Assembly: GCF_902779965.1 (NCBI RefSeq)
Contig: NZ_CACZDK010000004.1
Coordinates: 186,001 to 250,000, forward strand
DNA length: 64,000 nt
Source of the DNA: Fibrobacter succinogenes
GTDB taxonomy: Bacteria > Fibrobacterota > Fibrobacteria > Fibrobacterales > Fibrobacteraceae
Direction of reading: 5' to 3'
How positions within the stretch are numbered: the stretch's first letter is position 1; each line of letters opens with the position of its first letter. Positions 27,258 through 36,316 of the stretch are shown one piece after another. The notes below the pieces were generated by a model. That model was not told the origin of the DNA. It did no database searches and was given only the letters and a program-made list of their open reading frames with translations. Position numbers and translations under genes: made by a program.

Positions 27258-29501
27258 ATGCCTTTCTACTCCGACGAAATCATCCAAGAACTCAAGAACC
27301 AGGCGGATATCGCGCTGGTCATTCAGCAGTTCTTGCCGCTCAAAAAAAGCGGTGTTAATCGATACGTCGGCGTTTGCCCTTTTCACGATGACCACTCGCC
27401 TTCCATGACCGTAAATTCTACACTCGGCATTTACAAGTGTTTTGCGTGCGGTGCTGGTGGTGATGTTTTCAAGTTCATCCAGGAACATGAAAAATTGGAC
27501 TTCAAGGGCGCTGTAGAATGGGTCGCCAACTTCGTCGGTTTTGCACTCCCGAACATCGGCAACAATGTCAATACCGAAGTTCTTGAAGAACGCACGATGG
27601 TCCGCAAGCTTAACGAGCTTGCCTGCGCCTGGTTCGAAGAGCAGCTCACATTAAGCCCCAAGGCTTTGGAGTATTTGAACAAGCGACACGTTTCGCCCGA
27701 AACTCGCAAGCAATTCCACATCGGCTACGCCCCGACGGGGCGCGAAGGATTTATCGGTTATGCCGCACGCAACGGTTTTTCGCCTCGCGACTGCGTCAAG
27801 GCCGGACTTGCCGTCGAAAAAGAGAACGGCGGTATCGCAGACAAGTTCCGCGATCGCTTGATGATAGCCATCCAAAACCTCTCGGGAGTCGTTGTCGCGT
27901 TTGGCGGTCGAGACTTGAGCGACCCCGCATCGCACAACGGAATAAAGCTTGCCAAGTACATGAACAGCCCGGAAACGGCGCTTTACAGCAAGCGAGACAT
28001 TCTCTTCGGGTTGAATCACAGCCGAAACGCCATCATGAAGGAAAATGCGGTCATTATCGTCGAAGGATATTTTGACCTCATCAGCCTTTACCAAAGCGGC
28101 GTGCAAAATGTCGTAGCCGCCTCGGGTACGGCGTTGACCGAGAATCACGCAAGCATCCTCGCCCGCTATGCGAAAACGGCTTACCTTGTTTTTGACGGAG
28201 ACGCCGCCGGGCAAAACGCCACGCGCCGCAGTCTCGAAATTGTGCTGCCCAAAGGCCTTTCGCCAAAAGTTTTTGCGCTTTCGCGACCGGACGGCACCAA
28301 GATTGACCCGGACAACTTCGTAAACGAACAAGGCCCGGACGCCTTCAGAAGAGCGCTCCGCACCGCCGAAGACTGGCTCAGCTATCTTGGGCGCACCATG
28401 CCGAACAACAGTCCCGAAGACCGAGCCGCATTCATCACGCAGGCGAAAACGCTCATCAAGAGTATCGAGAATCCGGAACTCCGCAATCAATATTTGAAAC
28501 TTGTTTCGGAGCGTTACAGCACAACGCGCTCGCTCGCGGGCATCAAGGTGGCACACCCAAAACGCGAAAAAGCGCCCACTGCCGAACAGCCCGCAGCACC
28601 ACAAGTAAACGTTCCGTGGGAACTCTTGTCACCGATTGAAGTGCGCTTTGCAAATTTGCTTTATCGCAACCCCACCCTTCTCGACCGCGCCGCAGAATAT
28701 TTCGACATGGACTTTGCCGCCAGCGGAATCCAAATTTTCGATTCTCCGCTGATTGATGAATTTATCCAGTCCATTCTCGCGCAGTACGCTGAAACGGGCG
28801 CGTTCTCGCCAAGAGTCTTGTACGAATCGCTTTCGCCGCAGTTGCAGCTTTTCTTGGAACAGCTCCCCGACGAAACATGGAAAACGCCGAACGAGATTCT
28901 GGAATTTTACGACACGCTTGCCGTGCTCACCCTTAATCTGTGTGACCGCTACAAAAAACTCATTCCGCTGGATTCCGAAGCGGGCATGCGTCTCCGTATG
29001 CAGTTGAACAAGTTCACGCAGGGCATCCAAACGATTTCCAAGAAGCGCAAGCTTTCCGCCATTACGCCGGACGTTTTCGCCGAGCAGATTATCCAGAGCA
29101 AAACACCGCTCATCGAGCTTTACACTGAAATTAACGAGCTTGCGATGAACGGAGGGAACACCGCGCAGTTCAACAATGCACAGTTCTCGCCGCAGGCTCC
29201 CACGCAATTTGCAGCACCAACCCCGGCACAACCAAGTTCGCCGCAGTACGCAGCCCCTCAAGCCGCGACCGCACCGACTGCCGTGCAATTTGCAGCACCC
29301 GCCGTGCAGCCCACACAGTTCGCACAACCCGAAATGCCCCCGGAGATGGAAGCCCCGCCTCCATTCGATGGCGACGAGCAATTTGCATCCAGCGAACCGC
29401 CCGAAGAAGCTCCGTACGATCCGAACGAAGAACCCTATGTCCCTGATGACGAACCCTACGTCCCCGACGACGACTTCGGAGCCATGGACGATTTCGGCTA
29501 A
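27258..29501 (+). CDS. dnaG: DNA primase DnaG with Pro/Gln-rich extension
   Basis: 747 aa. Zinc-binding domain with C40, H43, C61, C64 (CPFHDDHSPS, CFACGAGGD); RNA polymerase domain and TOPRIM core with VIIVEGYFDL (Glu about 268) and VFDGDAAGQ. It makes RNA primers at the fork. After a helicase-interaction-type helical region comes an unusual 140-residue C-terminal tail: about 630-700 is Ala/Pro/Gln-rich and the end is acidic (DDEPYVPDDD). Repeats in the DNA of the tail (CAGTTCGC, GCAGCACC) suggest slippage growth. Immediately followed by sufC (31-base gap). Confidence 0.93.
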   Translation: MPFYSDEIIQELKNQADIALVIQQFLPLKKSGVNRYVGVCPFHDDHSPSMTVNSTLGIYKCFACGAGGDVFKFIQEHEKLDFKGAVEWVANFVGFALPNIGNNVNTEVLEERTMVRKLNELACAWFEEQLTLSPKALEYLNKRHVSPETRKQFHIGYAPTGREGFIGYAARNGFSPRDCVKAGLAVEKENGGIADKFRDRLMIAIQNLSGVVVAFGGRDLSDPASHNGIKLAKYMNSPETALYSKRDILFGLNHSRNAIMKENAVIIVEGYFDLISLYQSGVQNVVAASGTALTENHASILARYAKTAYLVFDGDAAGQNATRRSLEIVLPKGLSPKVFALSRPDGTKIDPDNFVNEQGPDAFRRALRTAEDWLSYLGRTMPNNSPEDRAAFITQAKTLIKSIENPELRNQYLKLVSERYSTTRSLAGIKVAHPKREKAPTAEQPAAPQVNVPWELLSPIEVRFANLLYRNPTLLDRAAEYFDMDFAASGIQIFDSPLIDEFIQSILAQYAETGAFSPRVLYESLSPQLQLFLEQLPDETWKTPNEILEFYDTLAVLTLNLCDRYKKLIPLDSEAGMRLRMQLNKFTQGIQTISKKRKLSAITPDVFAEQIIQSKTPLIELYTEINELAMNGGNTAQFNNAQFSPQAPTQFAAPTPAQPSSPQYAAPQAATAPTAVQFAAPAVQPTQFAQPEMPPEMEAPPPFDGDEQFASSEPPEEAPYDPNEEPYVPDDEPYVPDDDFGAMDDFG

Positions 29502-29532
29502 GCCCACAAGATTTTAAAATTAAAGAGGAAAT

Positions 29533-30282
29533 ATGTTATCCATTAAGAACCTTAAAGCAAGTATTGAAGACGGCACCCAAATCCTGAAAGGGATCAATCT
29601 TGAGGTCAAGCCGGGAGAAGTCCACGCCATCATGGGCCCGAACGGCTCCGGCAAAAGTACGCTCTCCAAAGTGATTGCAGGCCACCCCGCCTACCATGTC
29701 GATGGCGGTTCCATAGAACTCGACGGCAAGAACTTGCTCGAAATGGAAATCAACGAACGCGCCAATTCTGGCCTCTTTATCAGCACGCAGTACCCGACCG
29801 AAATTCCGGGCGTGAACAACGTGGAATTCTTGAAGATGGCGCTCAACAGCAAGCGCGCCTTCCTCGGCCAGCCCGAAATGAGCGACGAAGACTTCAAGAA
29901 GCTCTGCGAAGAAAAGATGAACTTGCTCGAAATGGACGAACGCTATCGTGAACGCGGCGTGAACGACGGCATGAGCGGTGGCGAAAAGAAGCGCAACGAA
30001 ATCCTCCAGATGGCTATTCTCGACCCGAAGGTGAGCTTCCTCGACGAAACAGACTCCGGTCTCGACATTGACGCCCTCCGCATCGTGGCAAACGGCATCA
30101 ATCACATCATGTCGCCCGAAAAGGCTGTGATTCTTGTGACGCATTACCAGCGCTTGCTGGACTACATCAAGCCCACTTACGTTCACGTGCTCCGTCACGG
30201 CAAAATCATCTTGAGCGGCGGCCCGGAACTCGCCCTCAAGCTCGAAGATCAAGGCTACGACTGGATTGAAGAAGCCAAGTAA
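29533..30282 (+). CDS. sufC: Fe-S cluster assembly ATPase SufC
   Basis: 249 aa ABC-type ATPase with GPNGSGKST, MSGGEKKRNEIL and VSFLDETDSGLD, the SufC-specific pattern. SufC works with SufB and SufD as a scaffold for building iron-sulfur clusters in the cytoplasm. Good ribosome site (AGAGGAA). Followed 15 bases later by sufD. No sufB or sufS in this window, an unusual gene split. Confidence 0.92.
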   Translation: MLSIKNLKASIEDGTQILKGINLEVKPGEVHAIMGPNGSGKSTLSKVIAGHPAYHVDGGSIELDGKNLLEMEINERANSGLFISTQYPTEIPGVNNVEFLKMALNSKRAFLGQPEMSDEDFKKLCEEKMNLLEMDERYRERGVNDGMSGGEKKRNEILQMAILDPKVSFLDETDSGLDIDALRIVANGINHIMSPEKAVILVTHYQRLLDYIKPTYVHVLRHGKIILSGGPELALKLEDQGYDWIEEAK

Positions 30283-30297
30283 AGTCGAGGACGCATA

Positions 30298-31353
30298 ATG
30301 AACGCTGAATTTATACAGAACTTGCCCACCGCGGAACAGGCGATAGCACGCCTCCGCGAACTCGGCATGCCCAAGCGCAATAACGAACTTTGGTCGTTCT
30401 TCCCGGTCGCCAAAATCCCGACTCCGGAATTTATGGGCACGAATTTTGCGGCATCCCCCGCAGCATCCCCAGCATCCCCGGCTGAAAATGCCGCGACCGC
30501 CACGGCCTCCCAAGAAACCGACTTCGCCGCCCTCCTCCCGATTGCAAACCAAGCCCGCCCCATGATTCGCGAAATCGTGCCCGGCGCAGCCGAAATGGCA
30601 ATGCTCAAGTGCAACAACGACTTTGGGCACACCGTCCTTGACATCGGCAAAGGCGCCAAGGTGAGCCTCGAAATTCTCGACAACAAGGTCACGCACGACA
30701 TCGCTGCCGAGCGTTTTGACATCAACGTCGGAGAAAATGCTGACGTCGAAATTTTCTTTGCAAACCCGGCTTGCGATTTGCCGCTCCGCTTTAGGCACTT
30801 CAACATCAACCAGGCCGCAGGCGCCAACGTCCGCTTTTCGAGCATCTGCAAGGATACCGCAATTGGCCGCGTAAGCGTCGAATGCCACCTCAAAGGCGAA
30901 GGCGCTAACTTTGACTACCGCAGCCTCCATGTTCTTGATGGCGAAGCCTCGCAGCACAGCCGCCTCACAATTTACCACGAAGCCCCGCGCACTACAAGCA
31001 CCCAGCTTGCCCGCAACCTGCTTTCTGGTTCTGCACGCGTAAGCTACGACGGAAGCGTCATCGTCGGTTACGACTGCACAGGCGTCAATTCGAGCCAGCT
31101 CGTGAACACGATCCTCTTGAGCGAAGATGCTAGCGTCTCCGTGAAGCCCGTCCTCAAGATTTATCATGACGATGTAGAATGCACCCACGGCAACACAGTC
31201 GGCGAACTCGATGCAGAACAGATGTTCTACCTCGTGAGCCGCGGCATCCCGAAAAAGGCCGCCCAGGAAATGCTCATGCGCTCGTTTGCACAAGAAACAT
31301 TCCTACCGCTCCCGGACAGCCCCGCGAAAAAGCGGTTGATGAGCAGTCTTTAG
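30298..31353 (+). CDS. sufD: Fe-S cluster assembly protein SufD
   Basis: 351 aa. The C-terminal half has the SufB/SufD beta-helix and the conserved DDVECTHGNTVGEL and FYLVSRGIPKKAA motifs. SufD lies directly after sufC. The N-terminal part carries an Ala/Ser/Pro run (about 50-68) encoded by short repeated CATCCCC-like DNA, which is probably a slippage product. SufD rather than SufB because it lacks the long SufB N-terminus and is short. Confidence 0.85.
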   Translation: MNAEFIQNLPTAEQAIARLRELGMPKRNNELWSFFPVAKIPTPEFMGTNFAASPAASPASPAENAATATASQETDFAALLPIANQARPMIREIVPGAAEMAMLKCNNDFGHTVLDIGKGAKVSLEILDNKVTHDIAAERFDINVGENADVEIFFANPACDLPLRFRHFNINQAAGANVRFSSICKDTAIGRVSVECHLKGEGANFDYRSLHVLDGEASQHSRLTIYHEAPRTTSTQLARNLLSGSARVSYDGSVIVGYDCTGVNSSQLVNTILLSEDASVSVKPVLKIYHDDVECTHGNTVGELDAEQMFYLVSRGIPKKAAQEMLMRSFAQETFLPLPDSPAKKRLMSSL

Positions 31354-31505
31354 ACGACAAATGCGTAAGGCGAATGAAGCAGGATTGCTTGCAAGCCTAT
31401 TTTTGAGCCTAGCATTTGGTACTTGTACAAAGAACGCTCGCAAACTCGCTACAGACGAGAGACGAAAGGGCCTGTAAGATACAGGCACAACTAAACAATA
31501 AAAAA

Positions 31506-31532
31506 GGCGGCTTCGGTCGCCATTTTCTTTTT
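31506..31532 (+). terminator. intrinsic terminator for the sufCD unit
   Basis: GGCGGC/GTCGCC-type stem with a TTCG tetraloop followed by a T-rich run, about 150 bases after sufD. Flanked by repeat sequence. Confidence 0.7.
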
Positions 31533-31630
31533 TAATATTTCCCCATCTAAAAACGTAAATTATTTGTAGTAAAATGATATGTTTTAGACAAAATTCTATA
31601 TTAGAGCAAAACTTTAAAACAGGAGCCCAT

Positions 31631-32125
31631 ATGCATCCTACTAAAATAGGTATAGCTCTCGTCTTTTCCTTGAGCTTTATCCTTACTTCATGCTGGCCAA
31701 CCGATTCCGGTTCGAACAATTGTAGTTTTGCCGAAACAGACAACGAATGGGTTTATACAACGTCCAGTCATTACGAAGACGGTACCTCTGAATCCGATGT
31801 CAAAGTCACTGTAACGGATACTGGAGCCATAGCTCATTATAAATCAAAGAGAAGCGGCAGTATGAGTTTTGAAATGAGATGCTATAATTCTTACCCAGGA
31901 TCGCAGAATACACTACCAGATGAAGAACATCCCCAAACAGAGACTTGGCAAAATTTCGTAACTACATATTATTGCAAGAATGGTATTTACTATGGAGAAT
32001 CTGATGAATTCATCAATTTCAAAGATGAAAATAGCCAATACAAGTCTCGCAAGCAATTATTCGATAAACACATGGAATCTTGCAAAGCAGCTGGCAAATA
32101 TTACGGCGCCGGTCCATTTTTCTAA
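31631..32125 (+). CDS. lipoprotein of unknown function (164 aa)
   Basis: ATG at 31631 follows CAGGAG; an earlier in-frame start at 31574 lacks a ribosome site. Lipobox FILTSC anchors it. Four further Cys (two in CSFAET and CYNSY, others near the C-terminus in YYCKNG and ESCKAAG) may form disulfides. No known domain recognised; beta-rich, periplasmic or surface. Confidence 0.75.
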   Translation: MHPTKIGIALVFSLSFILTSCWPTDSGSNNCSFAETDNEWVYTTSSHYEDGTSESDVKVTVTDTGAIAHYKSKRSGSMSFEMRCYNSYPGSQNTLPDEEHPQTETWQNFVTTYYCKNGIYYGESDEFINFKDENSQYKSRKQLFDKHMESCKAAGKYYGAGPFF

Positions 32126-32160
32126 AAAAATCTGCATGCAAATGGTACAACAATAAAAAA

Positions 32161-32182
32161 ATCCGTCGGAAGCCCGGCGGAT
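32161..32182 (-). terminator. terminator for the small minus-strand gene
   Basis: 9-bp stem (ATCCGTCGG/CCGGCGGAT with one G-T pair) and AAGC loop. On the minus strand it is followed by a run of seven T, so it belongs to the small gene ending at 32215. Confidence 0.75.
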
Positions 32183-32214
32183 TGTCAAAAGATTTTTACA
32201 CAAAAAGATAAAAA

Positions 32215-32334
32215 CTAGAAAAAACCACATAGGATTAGCAGCGTCGTGCCACTAAAGGCAACGATGAAATTCACCACAAAATCATCGAAAGCGGTTCGTT
32301 CCGGCTTATCTTCCGGAACATAAAAGTTTTTCAT
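32215..32334 (-). CDS. 39-residue single-span membrane protein
   Basis: Encodes KNFYVPEDKPERTAFDD followed by one hydrophobic helix (FVVNFIVAFSGTTLLILCGFF). Preceded by GGTGG at a good distance, and followed by a minus-strand terminator, which supports a real transcript. An ATG 12 bases earlier is also possible. Function unknown. Confidence 0.5.
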   Translation of the reverse strand: MKNFYVPEDKPERTAFDDFVVNFIVAFSGTTLLILCGFF

Positions 32335-32454
32335 TCCACCACCCATTCTTTTCTCGTTTCTTGTAGAACTAAATCTACATTGTAAAGTTAATATAATACA
32401 ATAAGCTATCAAAGGTTTTTTTAAATTTTATTTACATTACAAAAAGCAAAAGTA

Positions 32455-32484
32455 ATGCTCCTCACATTAATGAGGAGCATTTTT
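32455..32484 (-). terminator. terminator downstream of the SulP gene
   Basis: 10-bp perfect stem ATGCTCCTCA/TGAGGAGCAT with a CATTAA loop; T-rich on both sides. Lies 55 bases beyond the SulP stop. Confidence 0.8.
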
Positions 32485-32538
32485 AGGACGCAAATCACAC
32501 GACAACGCGATTTATTCAGACGCGCGCATTAACAACAA

Positions 32539-34446
32539 TTATTTCTTAACGTCTTCAATCTTCTTGATGGGTTCATCCATCATGCGTTCAGCGATAACTT
32601 CCGGCGTTTCTTCAGCGATTGCAGCGTTCGATTCTTCCGGCATCCACGGCTTGTCAAGGTTCTTTTCCCAAGAGACCGTCGGAGCTTGCACATCTTCGTG
32701 CGAGGTATCCACAATCGGGAGGCCCAAAAGTTCACGGGCGCGGTTCAAAGCCGCATCGATGTTACCGAGAGCATTTTCTTCGCCGAGCTGCTTGAGCACG
32801 CCGGCACGCGTCAAAGCCACCACCGGCTGGGCATGAACGCCGCTAAGGAGCAACTGAGTGCCTTCGCGGTTGCAACGATTAAGCAAGTCTTCGATCATAT
32901 TGATACCAGCGGCATCAATGCTCGAAACACTACGCATGCGCAAAATCAAAATCTTTGGCTTTTCCGAAATGCGGTTCATCGTTTCCTTGAACTTGTCTAC
33001 AGCGCCAAAGAAGAGCGAACCGGCAAGTTCGTAAACAACAACGCCCTTCGGTACCTGGCGCGAAAGCTCGTTGTGAGCGGCTTCTTCGTCATCTTCCTTC
33101 AAAGCAGAAGTCACCGATTCCACTTCGGCCACATCGCTCATGCGCTTGATGAAAAGCACTGCGGCAAGGAGCACGCCCACTTCGATAGCAACCGTAAGGT
33201 CGATAATCACCGTGAGGAAGAATGCGACAAGCATCACCGTCACATCGCTCTTCGGAGCCTTGAACATCTTGATCACACTGCGGTAACCGCACATATTGAA
33301 AGCGACCTGGAAAAGCACAGCGGCAAGGGCTGCCATCGGGATCATTTCGGCATACTTGCCAAGCACGAGCATAATAAGCAAGAGAACGACTGCATGAACA
33401 AGACCAGAAATCGGGCTCACAGCGCCGTTACGAATGTTCGTTGCTGTACGAGCGATAGCGCCCGTAGCCGGAATACCGCCAAAAATCGGGCTCAAAATGT
33501 TAGCGACACCCTGGCCAAAAAGTTCCGTGTTGGAGCGGTGCTTTGTACTCGTCATACCATCAGCCACCACAGCAGAGAGGAGCGATTCGATAGCGCCAAG
33601 CATGGCAATCGTGAGTGCCGGCTGGAACACCTTCTGCATCATTTCAAGGCTAATGTTCGGGAGGTGCGGAACCGGGAAACCGCTCGGGATGTGATTCTTC
33701 ATGCCAATGGTCACCACCCCGTGACCATTCACCGGATCGTCCCAACCCAAAACCTTTACCATAACCGTTGCGACAATAATTGCAATAAGGGAACCTGGAA
33801 CTTTTGTAGTAATCTTCGGCCAAAGGATGCAAACAGCAAGAGCGATTACACCCACGATTACAGAGTAAATATTCATCGAGCCGAACGAAGAAACATAAAG
33901 CTTGATTTTGCCCACGGCATCAGCCGGGTCAGCGCCCGCAAACGTAAGGCCAAAAAAGTTCGGCACCTGGCCAAGGGCAATAATAATAGCGATACCCGCC
34001 GTAAAACCAATCGTCACCGGATACGGAATGAACTTGATAATCGCACCGAATTTAGCAAGACCGAAAATGACGAGGAAAATACCGGCTAAGAGAGTTGCCG
34101 AAGCAAGGCCATCGTATCCATACTGGCTCACAATGCCGTAAACAATCACGATAAAGGCGCCCGTCGGGCCACCAATCTGGAAGCGGGAACCGCCCAAAAG
34201 CGAAATGATAAAGCCCGCGATAATGGCGGTGTAAAGACCTTGTTCCGGACCAACGCCAGATGCAATAGCAAACGCAATCGCCAAGGGGAGCGCCAAAATG
34301 CCAACAATCAAGCCAGACATTAAATCGCTAGTGAAGTCCTTGCGGGTGTAACCACGCTTGAAAGAACGGACGATTTCTGGGGTAATTGTCGAAACGACGC
34401 CATCCAGATATTGTTTAACAGATTCTTTGGCGCGAATATCTGACAT
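32539..34446 (-). CDS. SulP/SLC26 anion transporter with STAS domain
   Basis: 635 aa. About eleven membrane helices (about 40-440; SulP region LMSGLIVGILALPLAIAFA, GPTGAFIVIV), then a STAS domain (about 470-585; GVVVYELAGSLFFGAV, SSIDAAGINMIED). SulP proteins move sulfate, bicarbonate or similar anions across the inner membrane; substrate cannot be told from sequence. Followed by an acidic C-terminal tail. Single gene with a GGAGA ribosome site and its own terminator. Confidence 0.9.
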   Translation of the reverse strand: MSDIRAKESVKQYLDGVVSTITPEIVRSFKRGYTRKDFTSDLMSGLIVGILALPLAIAFAIASGVGPEQGLYTAIIAGFIISLLGGSRFQIGGPTGAFIVIVYGIVSQYGYDGLASATLLAGIFLVIFGLAKFGAIIKFIPYPVTIGFTAGIAIIIALGQVPNFFGLTFAGADPADAVGKIKLYVSSFGSMNIYSVIVGVIALAVCILWPKITTKVPGSLIAIIVATVMVKVLGWDDPVNGHGVVTIGMKNHIPSGFPVPHLPNISLEMMQKVFQPALTIAMLGAIESLLSAVVADGMTSTKHRSNTELFGQGVANILSPIFGGIPATGAIARTATNIRNGAVSPISGLVHAVVLLLIMLVLGKYAEMIPMAALAAVLFQVAFNMCGYRSVIKMFKAPKSDVTVMLVAFFLTVIIDLTVAIEVGVLLAAVLFIKRMSDVAEVESVTSALKEDDEEAAHNELSRQVPKGVVVYELAGSLFFGAVDKFKETMNRISEKPKILILRMRSVSSIDAAGINMIEDLLNRCNREGTQLLLSGVHAQPVVALTRAGVLKQLGEENALGNIDAALNRARELLGLPIVDTSHEDVQAPTVSWEKNLDKPWMPEESNAAIAEETPEVIAERMMDEPIKKIEDVKK

Positions 34447-34600
34447 TTAAGGTCTCCCTATTAAATTCGAGACCCAAATTTAGGAATTTACTTCAATTTC
34501 GTTAAGGGGAGTAAGATTTATTTATAAAATATTGTTTACTATAGAGTAGACAGTAAACAGTGGTTAGTAAGCAGGGCGGCTTCGCCGCGATTATAAATCC

Positions 34601-34671
34601 TAGCCACTAACCACTAATCACTAATCACTAACCACTAGCCACTAACCACTAGCCACTAACCACTAACCACT
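34601..34671. repeat. heptamer tandem array ((C)CACTAAC-type)
   Basis: About ten 7-base units of the kind CCACTAA/CCACTAG/TCACTAA. The last unit supplies the TAG stop codon of the gene ending at 34670. Upstream (34545-34570) there are related AGTAGACAGTAAACAG units. Confidence 0.85.
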
Positions 34672-35011
34672 ATAAAAGTCCTTTCTTCGCAGAGCGCATC
34701 AAGTTCTTGACTTGCTTCTTGTCCATCGCAGGAACGTTCGTGTCTTCGAAACGCTTGGAGCGCGGAGCGCAATCTTCGCAGAGGTGCTTTACTACCGTCC
34801 CAAAACTAGCGGCTCCGTCAGACATAGACATTTCACGGGAGCGATAAGTGCGAAGCAACGCTTCTTTATGGCATTTGTCACAAATTCCCATCTTGGGTGC
34901 AGCAGGCTCACGAACAGAATTACGTTTTTGCTTGTCCTTTTCGGAATCAATGGAGAAAGCACGGCTCATTGCCGCATTTTTACTAGCAAAACGATTGTCA
35001 AAAAGACCCAT
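34670..35011 (-). CDS. small protein with two Cys pairs (113 aa)
   Basis: Starts at the ATG at 35011 after AAAGGAGA. Basic and Ser-rich, with CDKC (near 44) and CEDC (near 80) separated by 35 residues, a possible zinc site. The first part (GLFDNRFASKNAAM) is conserved-looking but unknown. The stop codon is contributed by the neighbouring heptamer array. Follows the SGNH-like gene by 2 bases; the three genes from 36162 down appear to be one operon. Confidence 0.65.
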   Translation of the reverse strand: MGLFDNRFASKNAAMSRAFSIDSEKDKQKRNSVREPAAPKMGICDKCHKEALLRTYRSREMSMSDGAASFGTVVKHLCEDCAPRSKRFEDTNVPAMDKKQVKNLMRSAKKGLL

Positions 35012-35013
35012 AA

Positions 35014-35604
35014 TTACATCTCCTTTAAATCTTCTACAAGTTTTTCTTGCAAATACAGCGCCAAAAGCATGCAACAAAGCGATGTTGCTTCGCCATTTTC
35101 CATGAACAAACTGCGTCCGAACTTACCACGCGCCATCTGTTTTTCCTTGAACTCCTCGGCATATTTTGCAAAATCGAGCAAAACGATGCGATTTTCGTTC
35201 ATTTTGATGATTTCTCGGATGGACGTATTTAAAAATTCGACTTCATTGACCGCAATTGGGAACATTTCGCTTGGAATCGTGAGCAAAAACAGGCGCGATT
35301 GCGTCTTGTTTACCAGTTCATTCACCAAAAGCAGCAAAATATTGGCGACAGAAGCACCGTCGGCGCCGCCCTGGTTCAATTCACGGAGCCCAAGCCCTAC
35401 AATAATGCGGCCTGCATTTTTTCCGATAACATCCGAAGAAAGGCGCGCCTTGAGTTGCGATAGCGATACCGCGATAGGCACATTCAAGGAAAACTGTATT
35501 GGGCGACTCGGTTCCCAGCAAAGCACAGCCTCTACAAAACGGTTCGCCGCTTCGCCCTTGGGGCCGAACAATTCATCGCCAATAACTAATACTCTATTTT
35601 CCAC
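35014..35604 (-). CDS. possible SGNH-type hydrolase-like protein (196 aa)
   Basis: Opens with RVLVIGDELFGP, similar to the first block of SGNH hydrolases with Glu where Ser is usual, and has IIVGLGLRELN. The Ser nucleophile is therefore missing or replaced, so hydrolase activity is doubtful. Alpha/beta pattern, cytoplasmic. In the middle of a three-gene cluster (gaps of 9 and 2 bases). Function unknown. Confidence 0.6.
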   Translation of the reverse strand: MENRVLVIGDELFGPKGEAANRFVEAVLCWEPSRPIQFSLNVPIAVSLSQLKARLSSDVIGKNAGRIIVGLGLRELNQGGADGASVANILLLLVNELVNKTQSRLFLLTIPSEMFPIAVNEVEFLNTSIREIIKMNENRIVLLDFAKYAEEFKEKQMARGKFGRSLFMENGEATSLCCMLLALYLQEKLVEDLKEM

Positions 35605-35613
35605 ATAAACAAT

Positions 35614-36162
35614 CTATACTTTAGATTCCGTTTTGACCACTGAGATTTCCCAATAATTGTCTTTTTTTTCGCGAAAAAGCACTTTATGACCATCGGCAAT
35701 GAGCGATCCGGGCACATTTTCAATAGGAGAACCTTCATCGAGCAGGATTTTTAGCGTCCGACCTGCCGGATATCCCGACATAACAATTCGCGAGCGGGCG
35801 GCATTGAGGGGGCATTTTACCCCGCGAAGGTCCAAAACAGACGGAATTTCGCCTTGGAGAGCAGGCGGTAAAGGCAAAATTTTCACCTTTTCACAAAAAT
35901 CGGCGATTTCGTCCATGTACTTTTCGGGATTTTCGGACCATTCCCCCACCGGAAACTCAGGGAGCGCACAGCAAACGATCTTCGAAATGGCCTCTTCGGG
36001 GGTCAAAAGCGCAGAAGTCCCGCGACGGATCCATTCCACGCAAGCATACATCAACAATTTACGTAAAGATTCTGTAAAACCTTCGGTTCCACGGTTCGCT
36101 TCCATCCAGCGAACAACCGGTGATAGTAAATTTTTGTTTCGTATACCTTCGTTTTTTTCCAT
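35614..36162 (-). CDS. protein with C-terminal TusA/SirA-type sulfur-transfer domain (182 aa)
   Basis: The last 75 residues match TusA: LDLRGVKCPLNAARSR with the Cys that carries sulfur in this family, then a beta-strand pattern ending in ISVVK. The first ~105 residues are helical and not recognised. TusA proteins relay persulfide sulfur in tRNA thiolation and related paths. Heads the three-gene operon with the SGNH-like and CxxC proteins; whether these act on sulfur too is unknown. Confidence 0.75.
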   Translation of the reverse strand: MEKNEGIRNKNLLSPVVRWMEANRGTEGFTESLRKLLMYACVEWIRRGTSALLTPEEAISKIVCCALPEFPVGEWSENPEKYMDEIADFCEKVKILPLPPALQGEIPSVLDLRGVKCPLNAARSRIVMSGYPAGRTLKILLDEGSPIENVPGSLIADGHKVLFREKKDNYWEISVVKTESKV

Positions 36163-36316
36163 AAAAAGCCAATGTAAAATAGGGTTTTCAATCCAATGTA
36201 AAATAATACTTCGGGAAGCAAAAATTGGGCCAAATTTCCTTTAAAATGTAGCAAAGTTCACATCGCGTTTCTATATTTGGCCCCAAGCATCAATAAATGC
36301 AAAGGTATACAGTAGA

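Noticed and set aside
29536-31293. 585-codon minus-strand open frame
   Set aside because: Antisense to sufC and sufD.
32686-34089. 467-codon plus-strand open frame
   Set aside because: Antisense to the SulP gene; composition is His/Arg/Asn-rich, typical of a shadow.
34601-34671. Possible CRISPR-like array
   Set aside because: Units are only seven bases with no spacers; this is a tandem heptamer microsatellite.
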